Below are positions 52,660-60,940 of a stretch of 64,000 nt of DNA, piece after piece. The position numbers and the translations under genes are program-made. The notes under the pieces are model-generated. The model saw only the letters and a list, made by a program, of their open reading frames with translations, ran no database searches and was not told where the DNA came from. Numbering within the stretch: the stretch's first letter is position 1; every line of letters begins with the position of its first letter. Source of the DNA: Acidobacteriota bacterium (GTDB lineage: Bacteria > Acidobacteriota > Terriglobia > Terriglobales > Acidobacteriaceae); contig JABCZL010000006.1 in assembly GCA_013289685.1 (NCBI GenBank), forward strand, positions 186,001 to 250,000, read 5' to 3'.

Positions 52660-53377
52660 TTCTATGTTCGAGGGGGTGGTTTTCGATTTGGATGGCGTTA
52701 TCGTTGACAGCCACCCTCTACACAAGGAGTCTTGGCGTGCCTTTCTTGCTTATCTCGGGAAGGAGGTGCCGGAAGCGGATCTGGACTTCATTCTTGAAGG
52801 ACGGAAGCGGAGAGAGATTCTCGTTCATTTTCTCGGCGAACTTTCGGATTCCGAGATTCGGCTATACGGTAATAAAAAGGATGAATTCTTCCGGCGGGCC
52901 TCTGCAGATCTCAGACCTATGAGCGGCAGCGTCGAATTCATCAAAAATGCCAGGCAGGCTGGCCTATCCATGGCCGTTGCTACATCTGCGAGCCGGCAAC
53001 GCGCACGTTGGACACTTGAGCAACTCGATCTCGAGGAATATTTCGGCGTCGTGGTGAGCGGTGATGATGTAGCCCTGGGTAAACCTAATCCCGCGGTTTA
53101 CCGAATTGCAGCTCGCCGTCTCTCCCTTTCCCCCAAATGTCTTCTCGCCGTTGAAGACTCCGTCTCAGGAGTTCGCTCGGCAATCGCGGCAGGACTCCGC
53201 TGCATTGCCATCGCGGTACCTGAGAACGCCAGTCCATTGTCGGAGGCCGGCGCTGATCGCGTGGTCCGATCCCTGGTGAATTTGTCCATTCAAGATCTGG
53301 AGGAAATGTTCAGTAGCCAGCGAACTGGTCAACGCGTCAAGTCCCAGCGCGTGAAAACCGTTTCAGTGTCTCAATAG
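52652..53377 (+). CDS. HAD-IA phosphatase/phosphomutase-like
   Basis: The ATG at 52652 is the overlap start; ATG 52664 is possible. The 241-residue HAD enzyme has VVFDLDGVIVDSHPLHKESW (nucleophile Asp12, acid/base Asp14), VATSASRQRARW and LAVEDSVSGVRSAIAAGL. It resembles beta-phosphoglucomutase-type HADs. In this setting it may replace GmhB in removing the 7-phosphate of heptose 1,7-bisphosphate, but no GmhB zinc loop is visible. The last 30 residues are Ser/Thr/Val-rich and unremarkable. Confidence 0.82.
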   Translation: MTDSMFEGVVFDLDGVIVDSHPLHKESWRAFLAYLGKEVPEADLDFILEGRKRREILVHFLGELSDSEIRLYGNKKDEFFRRASADLRPMSGSVEFIKNARQAGLSMAVATSASRQRARWTLEQLDLEEYFGVVVSGDDVALGKPNPAVYRIAARRLSLSPKCLLAVEDSVSGVRSAIAAGLRCIAIAVPENASPLSEAGADRVVRSLVNLSIQDLEEMFSSQRTGQRVKSQRVKTVSVSQ

Positions 53378-53442
53378 GGCGGCCGGTCGTTTCGCAACGA
53401 AATTTCTTCGGCAGAACGGTAACTCCCAAAACTGCGCGGCAA

Positions 53443-54570
53443 ATGAATATTACCAGGGAGTCGGCATACCGAGGCGGGAAGGGCGCGGCAGCAATGAAAT
53501 TCGCGGATTCTCGCGAACATCTTGAGAGCCGAGGAAGAGTATTCCAATTAACCATTGGAATGGTACTGCTGGTGTTCGTTGCAGCCGCCGCAACGATGGA
53601 CGCTCAGGCTCTTCAAGACTTAATCCCTGAATCTCCAGCGGTCGATGAAATCTCGCAACCACTAAAACGTGTCGGGCACTTTGGTTCTGAAATCGAGCCA
53701 GGCCACGCTCACGAAGGCTCGGGTTTAGCGGAAGGTGAGGTAGATAGGGCGGCGATTATCTCTTCGGAGGTATCCTGTGCGATGAAGGTTTCTGGCTCTG
53801 TTGTAGCCGGGTGCCCAAAAACTGCTTCCCGTACAGATTTATTCGGGGCTCAAGAGCTGTTGCAGGGGTCAGCCGGACCAAGGCTGCTGCTGGCAACGAT
53901 GTACGATTCGTCTCGGGAGAATTCAAACGCATCGGCTGTCGAACCGTCTCCCTCCCCGCCTGACTTCAATCGCAATATTTACTACAAAAACAAGCTCGAA
54001 TTCTCACTGGACGGCGGATGGCTCCCCATCAACATACCTTTTGTTTTCGATGTTTTTCTGGGCGATGGGTATACCATGACCTCGCTGAAGTATACGCTGG
54101 TCCCCATCATTGGCTCTCTCCGCTGGCAAATCGATGACGTGGGCGGCCCTTGGATTCTTCGGGGCAACTGGGACCTTGAGTGCAGCGGGGCTGTCACTCT
54201 TATTCCCCGCGGACCAGAGACTCGCTATTTTGCTTGGATCCTCGGCTTTCGACGGAATTTCGTGCCGCGGAGAGGAAGGATCGCTCCCTACTTTGACGGA
54301 CGAGTGGGCCTCGGAAATATTGACGCGAAAGGGCCGCTCGGTGTCTTGTACGCCCAGGGGCAGGATTTTACCTTTACCCTAAACATGGGCAGTGGAGTTC
54401 GCTATAACTTCAATCCGCGATATGCGATCTCGGCTGGCTTGAACTGGATGCATATCTCCAACCTGTATCTGTCCGAACCGAAGTTTTCCAATTATGGCAT
54501 CAATGTTTACGGACCGATGTTCGGAATTAATGTTCGATTGGGCAAGCTTGGCCGCCATAGCTCAGAGTAG
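53443..54570 (+). CDS. PagL-like outer-membrane acyloxyacyl hydrolase
   Basis: A 375-residue protein with a hydrophobic signal region at about 36-56, a low-complexity linker and a C-terminal beta-barrel. Near the end, LNWMHISNLYLSEPKFSNYG contains the His337-Ser339-Asn340 set that matches the PagL His-Ser active site (HxSN). Such enzymes remove the 3-O-linked acyl chain of lipid A. The barrel is longer than PagL because of the N-terminal extension. An alternative start is 53494. It may modify envelope lipids in the same surface programme. Confidence 0.72.
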   Translation: MNITRESAYRGGKGAAAMKFADSREHLESRGRVFQLTIGMVLLVFVAAAATMDAQALQDLIPESPAVDEISQPLKRVGHFGSEIEPGHAHEGSGLAEGEVDRAAIISSEVSCAMKVSGSVVAGCPKTASRTDLFGAQELLQGSAGPRLLLATMYDSSRENSNASAVEPSPSPPDFNRNIYYKNKLEFSLDGGWLPINIPFVFDVFLGDGYTMTSLKYTLVPIIGSLRWQIDDVGGPWILRGNWDLECSGAVTLIPRGPETRYFAWILGFRRNFVPRRGRIAPYFDGRVGLGNIDAKGPLGVLYAQGQDFTFTLNMGSGVRYNFNPRYAISAGLNWMHISNLYLSEPKFSNYGINVYGPMFGINVRLGKLGRHSSE

Positions 54571-54583
54571 ATGCCGGCCTCGA

Positions 54584-54958
54584 TTGTCCCGTCATCTCCG
54601 GCTGTCCGCGTTGATGACGGCTATCGGATTATCGATGGCATCCGGCTGCGCGACCCCTCATGCCGTTCTTACTTTCACAGCTCCCTCCACTGCAACCGCG
54701 GGTGCCCCCTTTACTGTTACCGTGACCGCAACCATCGACGGAAGGAGGGACACGATTATCAACAGCGATATTACCTTCACCAGTTCCGATCCGGCCGCGA
54801 TCCTTCCCAGTCAATACCGCTTTACTCAAGCGGATGCAGGGTCCCATACGTGGACCAACGGCTTCACCTTGATGACTGCGGGCAATCAGAGCGTATCCGC
54901 AACCATCTTTGATGCTACGGGCATCAACGGAACCGCCGAAGTGACCGTTTCTCCATGA
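54584..54958 (+). CDS. Putative lipoprotein with Ig-like fold
   Basis: The TTG at 54584 gives a positively charged start (SRHLRLSALMTAIGLSMASG) with a lipobox ending in Cys near residue 22; ATG 54614 is an alternative but lacks the charged region. The mature 100 residues look like a single bacterial Ig-like domain (TFTAPSTATAGAPFTVTVTA, TFTSSDPAAILP). It is only 14 bp past the PagL-like gene. The final 52 bp are repeated at 58422-58473, in a decayed copy. Confidence 0.6.
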   Translation: MSRHLRLSALMTAIGLSMASGCATPHAVLTFTAPSTATAGAPFTVTVTATIDGRRDTIINSDITFTSSDPAAILPSQYRFTQADAGSHTWTNGFTLMTAGNQSVSATIFDATGINGTAEVTVSP

Positions 54959-54989
54959 CCACGATTCACCCCTCCGGAAACCGTCGCCG

Positions 54990-55178
54990 CTAAGAAGAGT
55001 TGATGGTGGCCGTGTGAAATAAGGATCCGCGGTGAACTTTCGGTGGGCAACCGGTGCGCATCGTGATCCGGTTCAGGGCAGATTCCTCCCGAAAATGGCT
55101 GCGAAACTGTTGATGGTGTAGCTCCGGATTATTAATCTCACCGCATCGTTGGAATGCCAGTTGTCTCGAGGAACGCAA
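54990..55178 (-). pseudogene. Decayed HNH endonuclease fragment
   Basis: Translation gives PELHHQQFRSHFREESALNR and then TGCPPKVHRGSLF, which aligns with the end of the intact HNH gene at 58765-59001 (LEVHHQQFRSHSGHDSEENL and CHAGAHRVSF). The second CxxC pair and the zinc-binding start are lost. It lies 32 bp beyond the lipoprotein stop, as the intact copy lies beyond a decayed lipoprotein tail. The gap to 55286 contains nothing further. Confidence 0.55.
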
Positions 55179-55286
55179 GAGCCTGACGCGAGCACTGGGA
55201 GTTAGCCTGTGCTACTCTCACCGCCTGAAAAAACGGACCTATCACGTGCTGTCTCAACAAGACAAGTCCTGTTAAGGAGGGCTGCC

Positions 55287-58271
55287 ATGCGCAGAAGTAT
55301 CCTGCTGGTCCTCGTATACGCTCTTCTCTTGTTCCTAGTCTCGTATACGCTTGTGGGTCAGGTTTCGTTCTTTCAACCGCTTGCGAATCCCTGTTGGCCA
55401 CAATCTCCTTTCGTGGCAGACTTCAACGGAGATGGCAAGCCCGACCTCCTGTGCAGCGGGACCGTGTATCTCGGCAAAGGTGACGGGACGTTCAGCCCGG
55501 GCATGGCAATTACCGGCACTGCTTTGGCAGTGGCGGACTTCAACGGCGATGGCAAGCCCGATGTGTTGGAGCAGAGCACTGGCACATTACTTGTTTTGCT
55601 CGGGAACGGCGATGGAACCTTTCAATCGCCAGTCAGCACTCCCAGCGGCGCGAGCCTGCAGGTGGTGGCATCCGCCGACCTGAACGGCGACGGCAAAGCC
55701 GATGTGGTCGGATTCTACAACTCCAATTCCAACATCGTGCTTTTTGCCTATCTAAGTAAAGGAGACGGCTCTTTTGCTTCAGGAATTCAGTATACCTTCG
55801 ATGCAAACGCAGCGGCTGGGCAACCTCTCCTGTCGCTTGAAGACGTCAACGGCGACGGCCGAGTGGATCTTCTGTTCAGCGCACCCGGCCAAGAAATCGT
55901 GCTGTTAGGTCAAGGTGACGGAACATTTGGGAGTCCAATTTATTCTGCGGGAGTCACCGCCCCAGTGGCCGTTGCGGTCGCAGACTTCAATCGTGATGGG
56001 AAAGTGGATGCGGCGGTTACTGATTCAACCTGCCGCGCATCATGTGGCAGCCCAAATGGCACATACGTTCTAATCGGCAATGGAGACGGTAGTTTCCAGC
56101 CGCCATCTGCTGCTCTTCCTGTCACGCTCGGGGGGGCGCTGGCAGCTGCAGATGTGAACGGCGACGGCAACCCGGACTTGCTCGTTCAGAGTGATTTTGA
56201 CGTGGTCCAGGTTTATCTCTCAAACGGCGACGGCACGTTTACCAACACCAACAGTTATGTTGCGGGTGTTAGCCAGGGCGGGGACCAGAATGTACCGGGG
56301 ACGTCAATTCCCGGAGTTCTTGTAGTGGCTGATTTCAATTCAGACGGCAAGATGGACCTCGTAGCGAGTACCGGCCTTCTCTTGGGAAACGGCGATGGCA
56401 CTTTCGAAGCAGTGCCGCTAGTCGTTCTGAACTCCCGCAATACTGGGGGTGGGAACGAAGGCCCACTCGTCGGCGTTTTCGACAAGACTAAGCCACCGGG
56501 AGTGGCGGTGCTGGCGGATTCCGATGTCGACATCCTCAGCAATAATGGATTAGGCCAGTTGTCGTTGGCTCACACTTACCCAATATCTAATCTCGTAGCG
56601 GCATCCCTTCTGGTGGCCGGCGATTTTAACGGAGACGGCAACCTCGATCTGATCGTGACCTCCGACCAGAGCTATAACCTGCTTTTGGGAAACGGCGATG
56701 GCAGTTTTCAATCACCAGTTTCATATCCGCAGAGTCTCGGTTCGGTGGTCCAGGCAGTCGACTTCAATAACGACAACAAACTGGATCTGTTGTCGACTGT
56801 ACCGGCTTCCGGGGTTAGCCAGGGAACAGTTGCGGTTCTTTTGGGAAACGGCGATGGGACCTTCGCGAGTCCCGTCATTTATTATGCTGCCGGATACGTC
56901 CCTTTTTCAGTCGCCGACTTCAATAGTGACGGAAAACTCGATATCGCCTGCATAGGCGGTTCAGTCGGCGGGACACCGGGCCAGGGCCTGTCGTTCCTGT
57001 TTGGCAATGGCGACGGAACGTTCCAGGCAGCGGTCTTCCCTAGCCTGTCAAACGGTTTTACTAACGCGCCGTTTACCGCCGACCTCAATGGCGATGGTAA
57101 ACCTGACTTGGTGGATTTTTACGGTTTGGTGGCTTTGGGCAATGGCGATGGCACATTTCAATTTAAGACGGGAATATCCGGTTCGGACGATGGAACGTAC
57201 GCAGTTGCCGATCTGAACGGAGATGGCAAGCAGGATTTACTAGCACTTCGAGCGTATTATTCTTCGGTCTTTCCAGGCAACGGAGACGGCAGTTTCGGGT
57301 CTCCTCTGGCAATTAATGGCCCGTTCCGCAGGCCGGTTGTAATTGCAGATATGAATAAAGATGGCGAGCCCGACATCGTTTTTCCGGTAGGGACAAATGT
57401 GTTCGGGATAGCTGTGCAACTCAATACCACCCCACCCGGTTTTATATTCTCGGCAACCGTGTTAAGCCCCTCCTCTGTTATTGCGGGTACTTTTGCCACA
57501 TCAACGGTCACAGCCGCGCCAACCTTTGGATTCCATAGTGCGGTCACACTCTCGTGTTCCGGCTTGCCAAGTGGCGCCAGTTGTGGATTCAGTCCGGCTT
57601 CGATCAGCAACAGCTCCGGAACATCGGTGGTGACCATTACAACCGGCACGAGCACGCAGGCTGGCACATACCCTGTCCAGGTTCAGGGCGCTTCAGGCTC
57701 AATAGTTAATGCCGTCACGCTGTCGCTTGTGGTGCAGGCGCCGCCAGACTTTACGATGGGCCCGGCTCCCGGATCACCGAGTTCCCAGACCATAAGTGCC
57801 GGACAGACGGCGAGCTTCAGCCTGGCGCTTTCTGGAACCGGATCGTTCACCGGGACGGTCAACTTGAGTTGCAGCATCAGCCCGGCGGTGTCCCTAGGTC
57901 CGACCTGCAGCGTGCCCTCTTTTGTGCAGATCAGCGGCGGAACCCAAACGGCGAATGTGCAGGTGGCAACGACGAAGCCGACGACCACAGGGGCTGTGCC
58001 TAACATTGACCTTCCGCCGGGAACAGTGCCTCTGGTGTGGACCTTCACGTTTCTGGGCTTGGCTTCGCTATGGCTCCGGAAGTCCGAGCGCGTCTCGATC
58101 GTTGCCGCGCCGGCGATGGTACTGGCATTCGTGGTATGCGTGTCGTGCGGTGGAAGCGGTCCATCCACTCACAGTAAGCCTGGGACGCCATCGGGAACCT
58201 ACAATGTAACGATCACAGCGACTTCCGGCAGTCTGGACCATAATACGGTTCTACAGGTTGTAGTTCAATGA
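55287..58271 (+). CDS. Large FG-GAP/VCBS repeat surface protein
   Basis: The ATG at 55287 has a strong AAGGAGG site 6 bp upstream, better than the longer frame from 55209. The 994-residue product has a signal peptide (ILLVLVYALLLFLVSYTLVG), about a dozen FG-GAP/VCBS blades with the DFNGDGKPD and LGNGDGTFQ calcium-loop pattern, then two Ig-like domains from about 740 and a hydrophobic C-terminus (LVWTFTFLGLASLWLRKSER, then VVCVSCGGSGP) ending in a further Ig-like strand set. The architecture suggests a calcium-stabilised adhesin or glycan-binding surface protein. The C-terminal pattern is typical of acidobacterial secreted proteins. Confidence 0.85.
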   Translation: MRRSILLVLVYALLLFLVSYTLVGQVSFFQPLANPCWPQSPFVADFNGDGKPDLLCSGTVYLGKGDGTFSPGMAITGTALAVADFNGDGKPDVLEQSTGTLLVLLGNGDGTFQSPVSTPSGASLQVVASADLNGDGKADVVGFYNSNSNIVLFAYLSKGDGSFASGIQYTFDANAAAGQPLLSLEDVNGDGRVDLLFSAPGQEIVLLGQGDGTFGSPIYSAGVTAPVAVAVADFNRDGKVDAAVTDSTCRASCGSPNGTYVLIGNGDGSFQPPSAALPVTLGGALAAADVNGDGNPDLLVQSDFDVVQVYLSNGDGTFTNTNSYVAGVSQGGDQNVPGTSIPGVLVVADFNSDGKMDLVASTGLLLGNGDGTFEAVPLVVLNSRNTGGGNEGPLVGVFDKTKPPGVAVLADSDVDILSNNGLGQLSLAHTYPISNLVAASLLVAGDFNGDGNLDLIVTSDQSYNLLLGNGDGSFQSPVSYPQSLGSVVQAVDFNNDNKLDLLSTVPASGVSQGTVAVLLGNGDGTFASPVIYYAAGYVPFSVADFNSDGKLDIACIGGSVGGTPGQGLSFLFGNGDGTFQAAVFPSLSNGFTNAPFTADLNGDGKPDLVDFYGLVALGNGDGTFQFKTGISGSDDGTYAVADLNGDGKQDLLALRAYYSSVFPGNGDGSFGSPLAINGPFRRPVVIADMNKDGEPDIVFPVGTNVFGIAVQLNTTPPGFIFSATVLSPSSVIAGTFATSTVTAAPTFGFHSAVTLSCSGLPSGASCGFSPASISNSSGTSVVTITTGTSTQAGTYPVQVQGASGSIVNAVTLSLVVQAPPDFTMGPAPGSPSSQTISAGQTASFSLALSGTGSFTGTVNLSCSISPAVSLGPTCSVPSFVQISGGTQTANVQVATTKPTTTGAVPNIDLPPGTVPLVWTFTFLGLASLWLRKSERVSIVAAPAMVLAFVVCVSCGGSGPSTHSKPGTPSGTYNVTITATSGSLDHNTVLQVVVQ

Positions 58272-58764
58272 CCTTGAAGTGCGGCACTGTTCCAGTTTCT
58301 GAAGAATAGTAGTTATTGTTGCAGCGAGAAGATGAGATCCAGAACTCGGATGCGCCGGGGTACAAATGCGCTGCCCGGTTGCGGCGCCGCACCTGAAGCG
58401 GCGATTGCGCTGGGCAATGTAATCTTTGACGCCACGGGTATCAACGGAACCACCGAGGTGACCGTTTCTCCATACCACAACGACACCCTTCAAAGATGGC
58501 TGTCCGCCTCCCGAGGGGCAGACTCATCCCGACATACCTCTTCCCTGCCCGCCGCCGTGCGCTCACCAGCATCGGCGGCTGTTGATCTATAGCCATAGAA
58601 AGGCGGTGCCCGTGGCCGATGTCGCGGAACTATTCGATGTCCCTAACGGATTCTCAGTGTGGAACGTGGGATTGACGCGGACTCAGAGCCCAAGAACTGG
58701 AACTGAAGGAAATTAGAGGCATCTAAGGCGGAACAGTCCTGGGAAAGGAAAAGAGACGAAGGGC
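58272..58764. other. Intergenic region with decayed lipoprotein tail
   Basis: 493 bp contain no convincing intact gene. At 58422-58473 the sequence matches the end of the lipoprotein gene (54905-54956) at 47 of 52 positions; four of the five changes fall in third codon positions. Reading in the matching frame gives FDATGINGTTEVTVSP. The rest shows no repeats or RNA features. Confidence 0.6.
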
Positions 58765-59001
58765 TCACTCGAAAGATACTCGATGCGCGCCGGCGTGACA
58801 GACTGCGCACAGTGTGATCAAGTTCTCTTCGGAATCGTGGCCGGAGTGACTCCGAAACTGTTGGTGATGGACTTCTAGGTTCGACATCGTGCCGCATGAT
58901 TGACACCGCCAGCCGTCCCGACGCAGGACCTGCTGGCGCAAAGCCTCGTACGATTCCGGATCGAGTCGCAAGCGCGAAGGATCGGGGCTCGTCGAACTCA
59001 T
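58765..59001 (-). CDS. HNH endonuclease
   Basis: A 78-residue protein with a complete small HNH module: RCQSCGTMSNLEVHHQQFRS has the first Cys pair and the double His, and LITLCAVCHAGAHRV the second Cys pair and the final His. The start ATG overlaps the stop of the upstream gene by 4 bp (ATGA). It is the last gene of a leftward recombination-type cassette (58765-61680). It probably nicks or cuts DNA; its target is unknown. A decayed copy is at 54990-55178. Confidence 0.82.
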   Translation of the reverse strand: MSSTSPDPSRLRLDPESYEALRQQVLRRDGWRCQSCGTMSNLEVHHQQFRSHSGHDSEENLITLCAVCHAGAHRVSFE

Positions 59002-59696
59002 GATGCCTTCTCGTTTAGGCCTTCCAAAAATGCTTCCCTCTGTGCTCCTGGTAGGAATTTGAAGAACCTCGCCATCGAGAACAGAAGCGTCTCCGGATCT
59101 CCGTTATCCAGGTTGGCTCCCGCCAGAAAGTCTGCACAGATCATCTCCAGGCAGTAGCCTCGGGATCGGTCGCTGCCCAGCATGAGCGCCGTGGTCTCGA
59201 GGGCGCGATCGATGACGGGAATCTGGCTCTGATAGAGTTTGAAGTAGACAATTTCCCACGGCTCTGTTATTTTTCCGGTGAGTTCTTTCCCGACCGCCCG
59301 CTGAAAATCCTCCTTCGACAAGTCACGAGCTTTGTGCAACCAGGTTGCACAATCGAAGTTCTGCCGGTCCCGGCGCGCCAGCTTCGCCAACTCGAGCCCC
59401 TTCGCCCAGCCCACCTTCTTTAGTTCCTTCCTCGCCTGCGGTGGCAGGTTCTCGTGGATCGACATCAGGTAGTAGGCTTTCCTCCTCGATCCAGGAAACC
59501 GCCTCTCCAAGAAATCATCAAAAGACTTTAGGTTTTCTACCTTCCAGTACTGTCCCGCCCGCACCTCGCATAGATAGCGCCCCAGTTCAACGAACTTGGT
59601 GTCGCGCTCCATCTCCTTCCGCTGCTCCCAGGCCAGAATCTCGTCAATCTTATTCAGGACAAATATCGCGCGACTGCGATTGAACTTCGGCGGCAT
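58998..59696 (-). CDS. Hypothetical protein of the recombination cassette
   Basis: The ATG at 59696 has an AGGAA site upstream; the frame is open further because the shifted frame of the nuclease gene continues into it. The 232-residue product is rich in Lys/Arg and Leu: WEQRKEMERDTKFVELGRYL and FLERRFPGSRRKAYYLMSIH suggest a DNA-associated helical protein, and RFFKFLPGAQREAFLEGL ends it. No family is recognised. It overlaps the HNH gene by 4 bp. Confidence 0.6.
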   Translation of the reverse strand: MPPKFNRSRAIFVLNKIDEILAWEQRKEMERDTKFVELGRYLCEVRAGQYWKVENLKSFDDFLERRFPGSRRKAYYLMSIHENLPPQARKELKKVGWAKGLELAKLARRDRQNFDCATWLHKARDLSKEDFQRAVGKELTGKITEPWEIVYFKLYQSQIPVIDRALETTALMLGSDRSRGYCLEMICADFLAGANLDNGDPETLLFSMARFFKFLPGAQREAFLEGLNEKAS

Positions 59697-59769
59697 GGGC
59701 GGATTCCTATAATTAAGCTCGTCAATCCAACCAAGATCTTCTGCTCCTGGACGCCGCACCACCGCGGCG

Positions 59770-60510
59770 TCAATCATCGCTTGCTTTCCAAGACAGAGCC
59801 CCACGTACGGGCAGCTGCTGCACGGATTCTGGGGGAAAACGGATGCCACTATGCGGCGGAAAGTCCGCCGATTCGATGCGGCGGATCGTGCCTTCCACAA
59901 AATGGCCGAACTCCTGCCGTTGCTCGTCAGTGATAGTAGTGCTCAGGTACTGGACCTCGACCATGCTCTTGCGGACGAATACGACGTGGGCGACCTCCGC
60001 AATGCCGGTGATCCAGGAGTAGCAAACCAGCTGCGGATCCAGAGACAGCAGTCCCTCCGGTTCTTCCGGGTATCGACTGGAAGAGGTCTTCCACTCCAGC
60101 AGGCAGCGCGTGCCGTCGAGTCTTCCGATGGCATCGATATAGGCGACGAAATCGTTCTTTTCGCCGATGGGCCGGGTGAACTTGATCTGCAGATTCCGTT
60201 GAGGCTGCAGGACCCGGACACGATCGTCCTGCCAGAACCGTGTTAAGAGCATGAGGCCTTGCCGGAGCATGCGCTCCCAGGAGTCTCGTTTGGAGTAGTG
60301 CAGCTCTTGGCTCTGGCAGGCAGACCACTCAGAAAATAGGACGGCTCCGGGATCTTCCCAGCGAAACAGCGCACCCAGGGCGCGTTCGAAGGCACGGCCG
60401 AACAGCATCGCTGCCCGGGTGTCCTTCTCCTTCCAGCCATCGAGATAGCGGTGCCGATACCGCCGCGGGCAGGCGAGGTAGTGGCTGATCTGGGTGTAGC
60501 TGTAGGTCAT
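59770..60510 (-). CDS. PD-(D/E)XK (Cas4/RecB-like) nuclease with 3' frameshift
   Basis: The ATG at 60510 begins MTYSYTQISHYLACPRRYRH, whose Cys is the first Fe-S ligand of Cas4/AddB-type nucleases. GRAFERALGALFRW, YIDAIGRLDGTRCLLEWKTS and QLVCYSWITGI give the Glu, Asp and Glu-x-Lys of the catalytic core. In frame, the protein ends SVQQLPVRGALSWKASDD at 59770. One base fewer in the C-run at 59829-59833 would give FPQNPCSSCPYVGLCLGKQA, the expected Cys-x2-Cys-x5-Cys cluster. The observed form therefore lacks three of four Fe-S cysteines and is probably inactive, unless +1 frameshifting occurs there. Confidence 0.75.
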   Translation of the reverse strand: MTYSYTQISHYLACPRRYRHRYLDGWKEKDTRAAMLFGRAFERALGALFRWEDPGAVLFSEWSACQSQELHYSKRDSWERMLRQGLMLLTRFWQDDRVRVLQPQRNLQIKFTRPIGEKNDFVAYIDAIGRLDGTRCLLEWKTSSSRYPEEPEGLLSLDPQLVCYSWITGIAEVAHVVFVRKSMVEVQYLSTTITDEQRQEFGHFVEGTIRRIESADFPPHSGIRFPPESVQQLPVRGALSWKASDD

Positions 60511-60511
60511 T

Positions 60512-60940
60512 TCAGGCCACCTGCGGATTGTCCAGGTTTGCGGGGGAAAGTTCGTCCCAACGGCCGGCGGGAGCAAAACCATCGAGCCTGAGCAGGGAAG
60601 CGCCGTTAAAGTCGATGTGGCTGATCTTGACCACGCCCTTCAGACCTACAAGCTGCCTCTCATCGACTTCGTCGCGTCCGAGGAGTTCGGTGTCGTAGCC
60701 GAAGTCGCGCAGAAACCAGTTCAACTTCCAGAGGGCTTTAGGGCTGCAATAGAGCCGGCTCGAAAAGATGTGGCCGGAGAACCGGCTGGGCTCCAGAATA
60801 GCCAGACTGAGCGTGTAATAAGGTTTCTGTGCTTGCCGCTGAAACCTGACTCATTGCACCTGGACCAGGAAGAGGCCGTCTGGTATCTGGTCCGAGGCAC
60901 AGCGATCGGCGGCGTGTAGGCCGGTGATCTGGCGTTTCAT
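60512..60940 (-). pseudogene. Conserved hypothetical gene broken by an in-frame TGA
   Basis: The start codon at 60940 overlaps the preceding stop (ATGA) and gives MKRQITGLHAADRCASDQIP followed by DGLFLVQVQ, then TGA at 60853-60851. The same frame then continues without a further stop to 60512 (113 more codons), with a family-like end (KALWKLNWFLRDFGYDTELL, then VKISHIDFNGASLL). The stop is thus a nonsense mutation in a 142-codon gene. The function is not recognised; the conserved core suggests a DNA-replication or recombination accessory protein of a mobile element. Confidence 0.7.

Noticed and set aside
55287-57450. DNA repeats as a CRISPR or satellite array
   Set aside because: The repeats are degenerate and in phase with codons; they encode FG-GAP calcium-loop blades.
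58998-59900. One long gene from 59900 to 58998
   Set aside because: Its first 41 codons are the shifted end of the nuclease gene; a start at 59696 with its own AGGAA site fits better.
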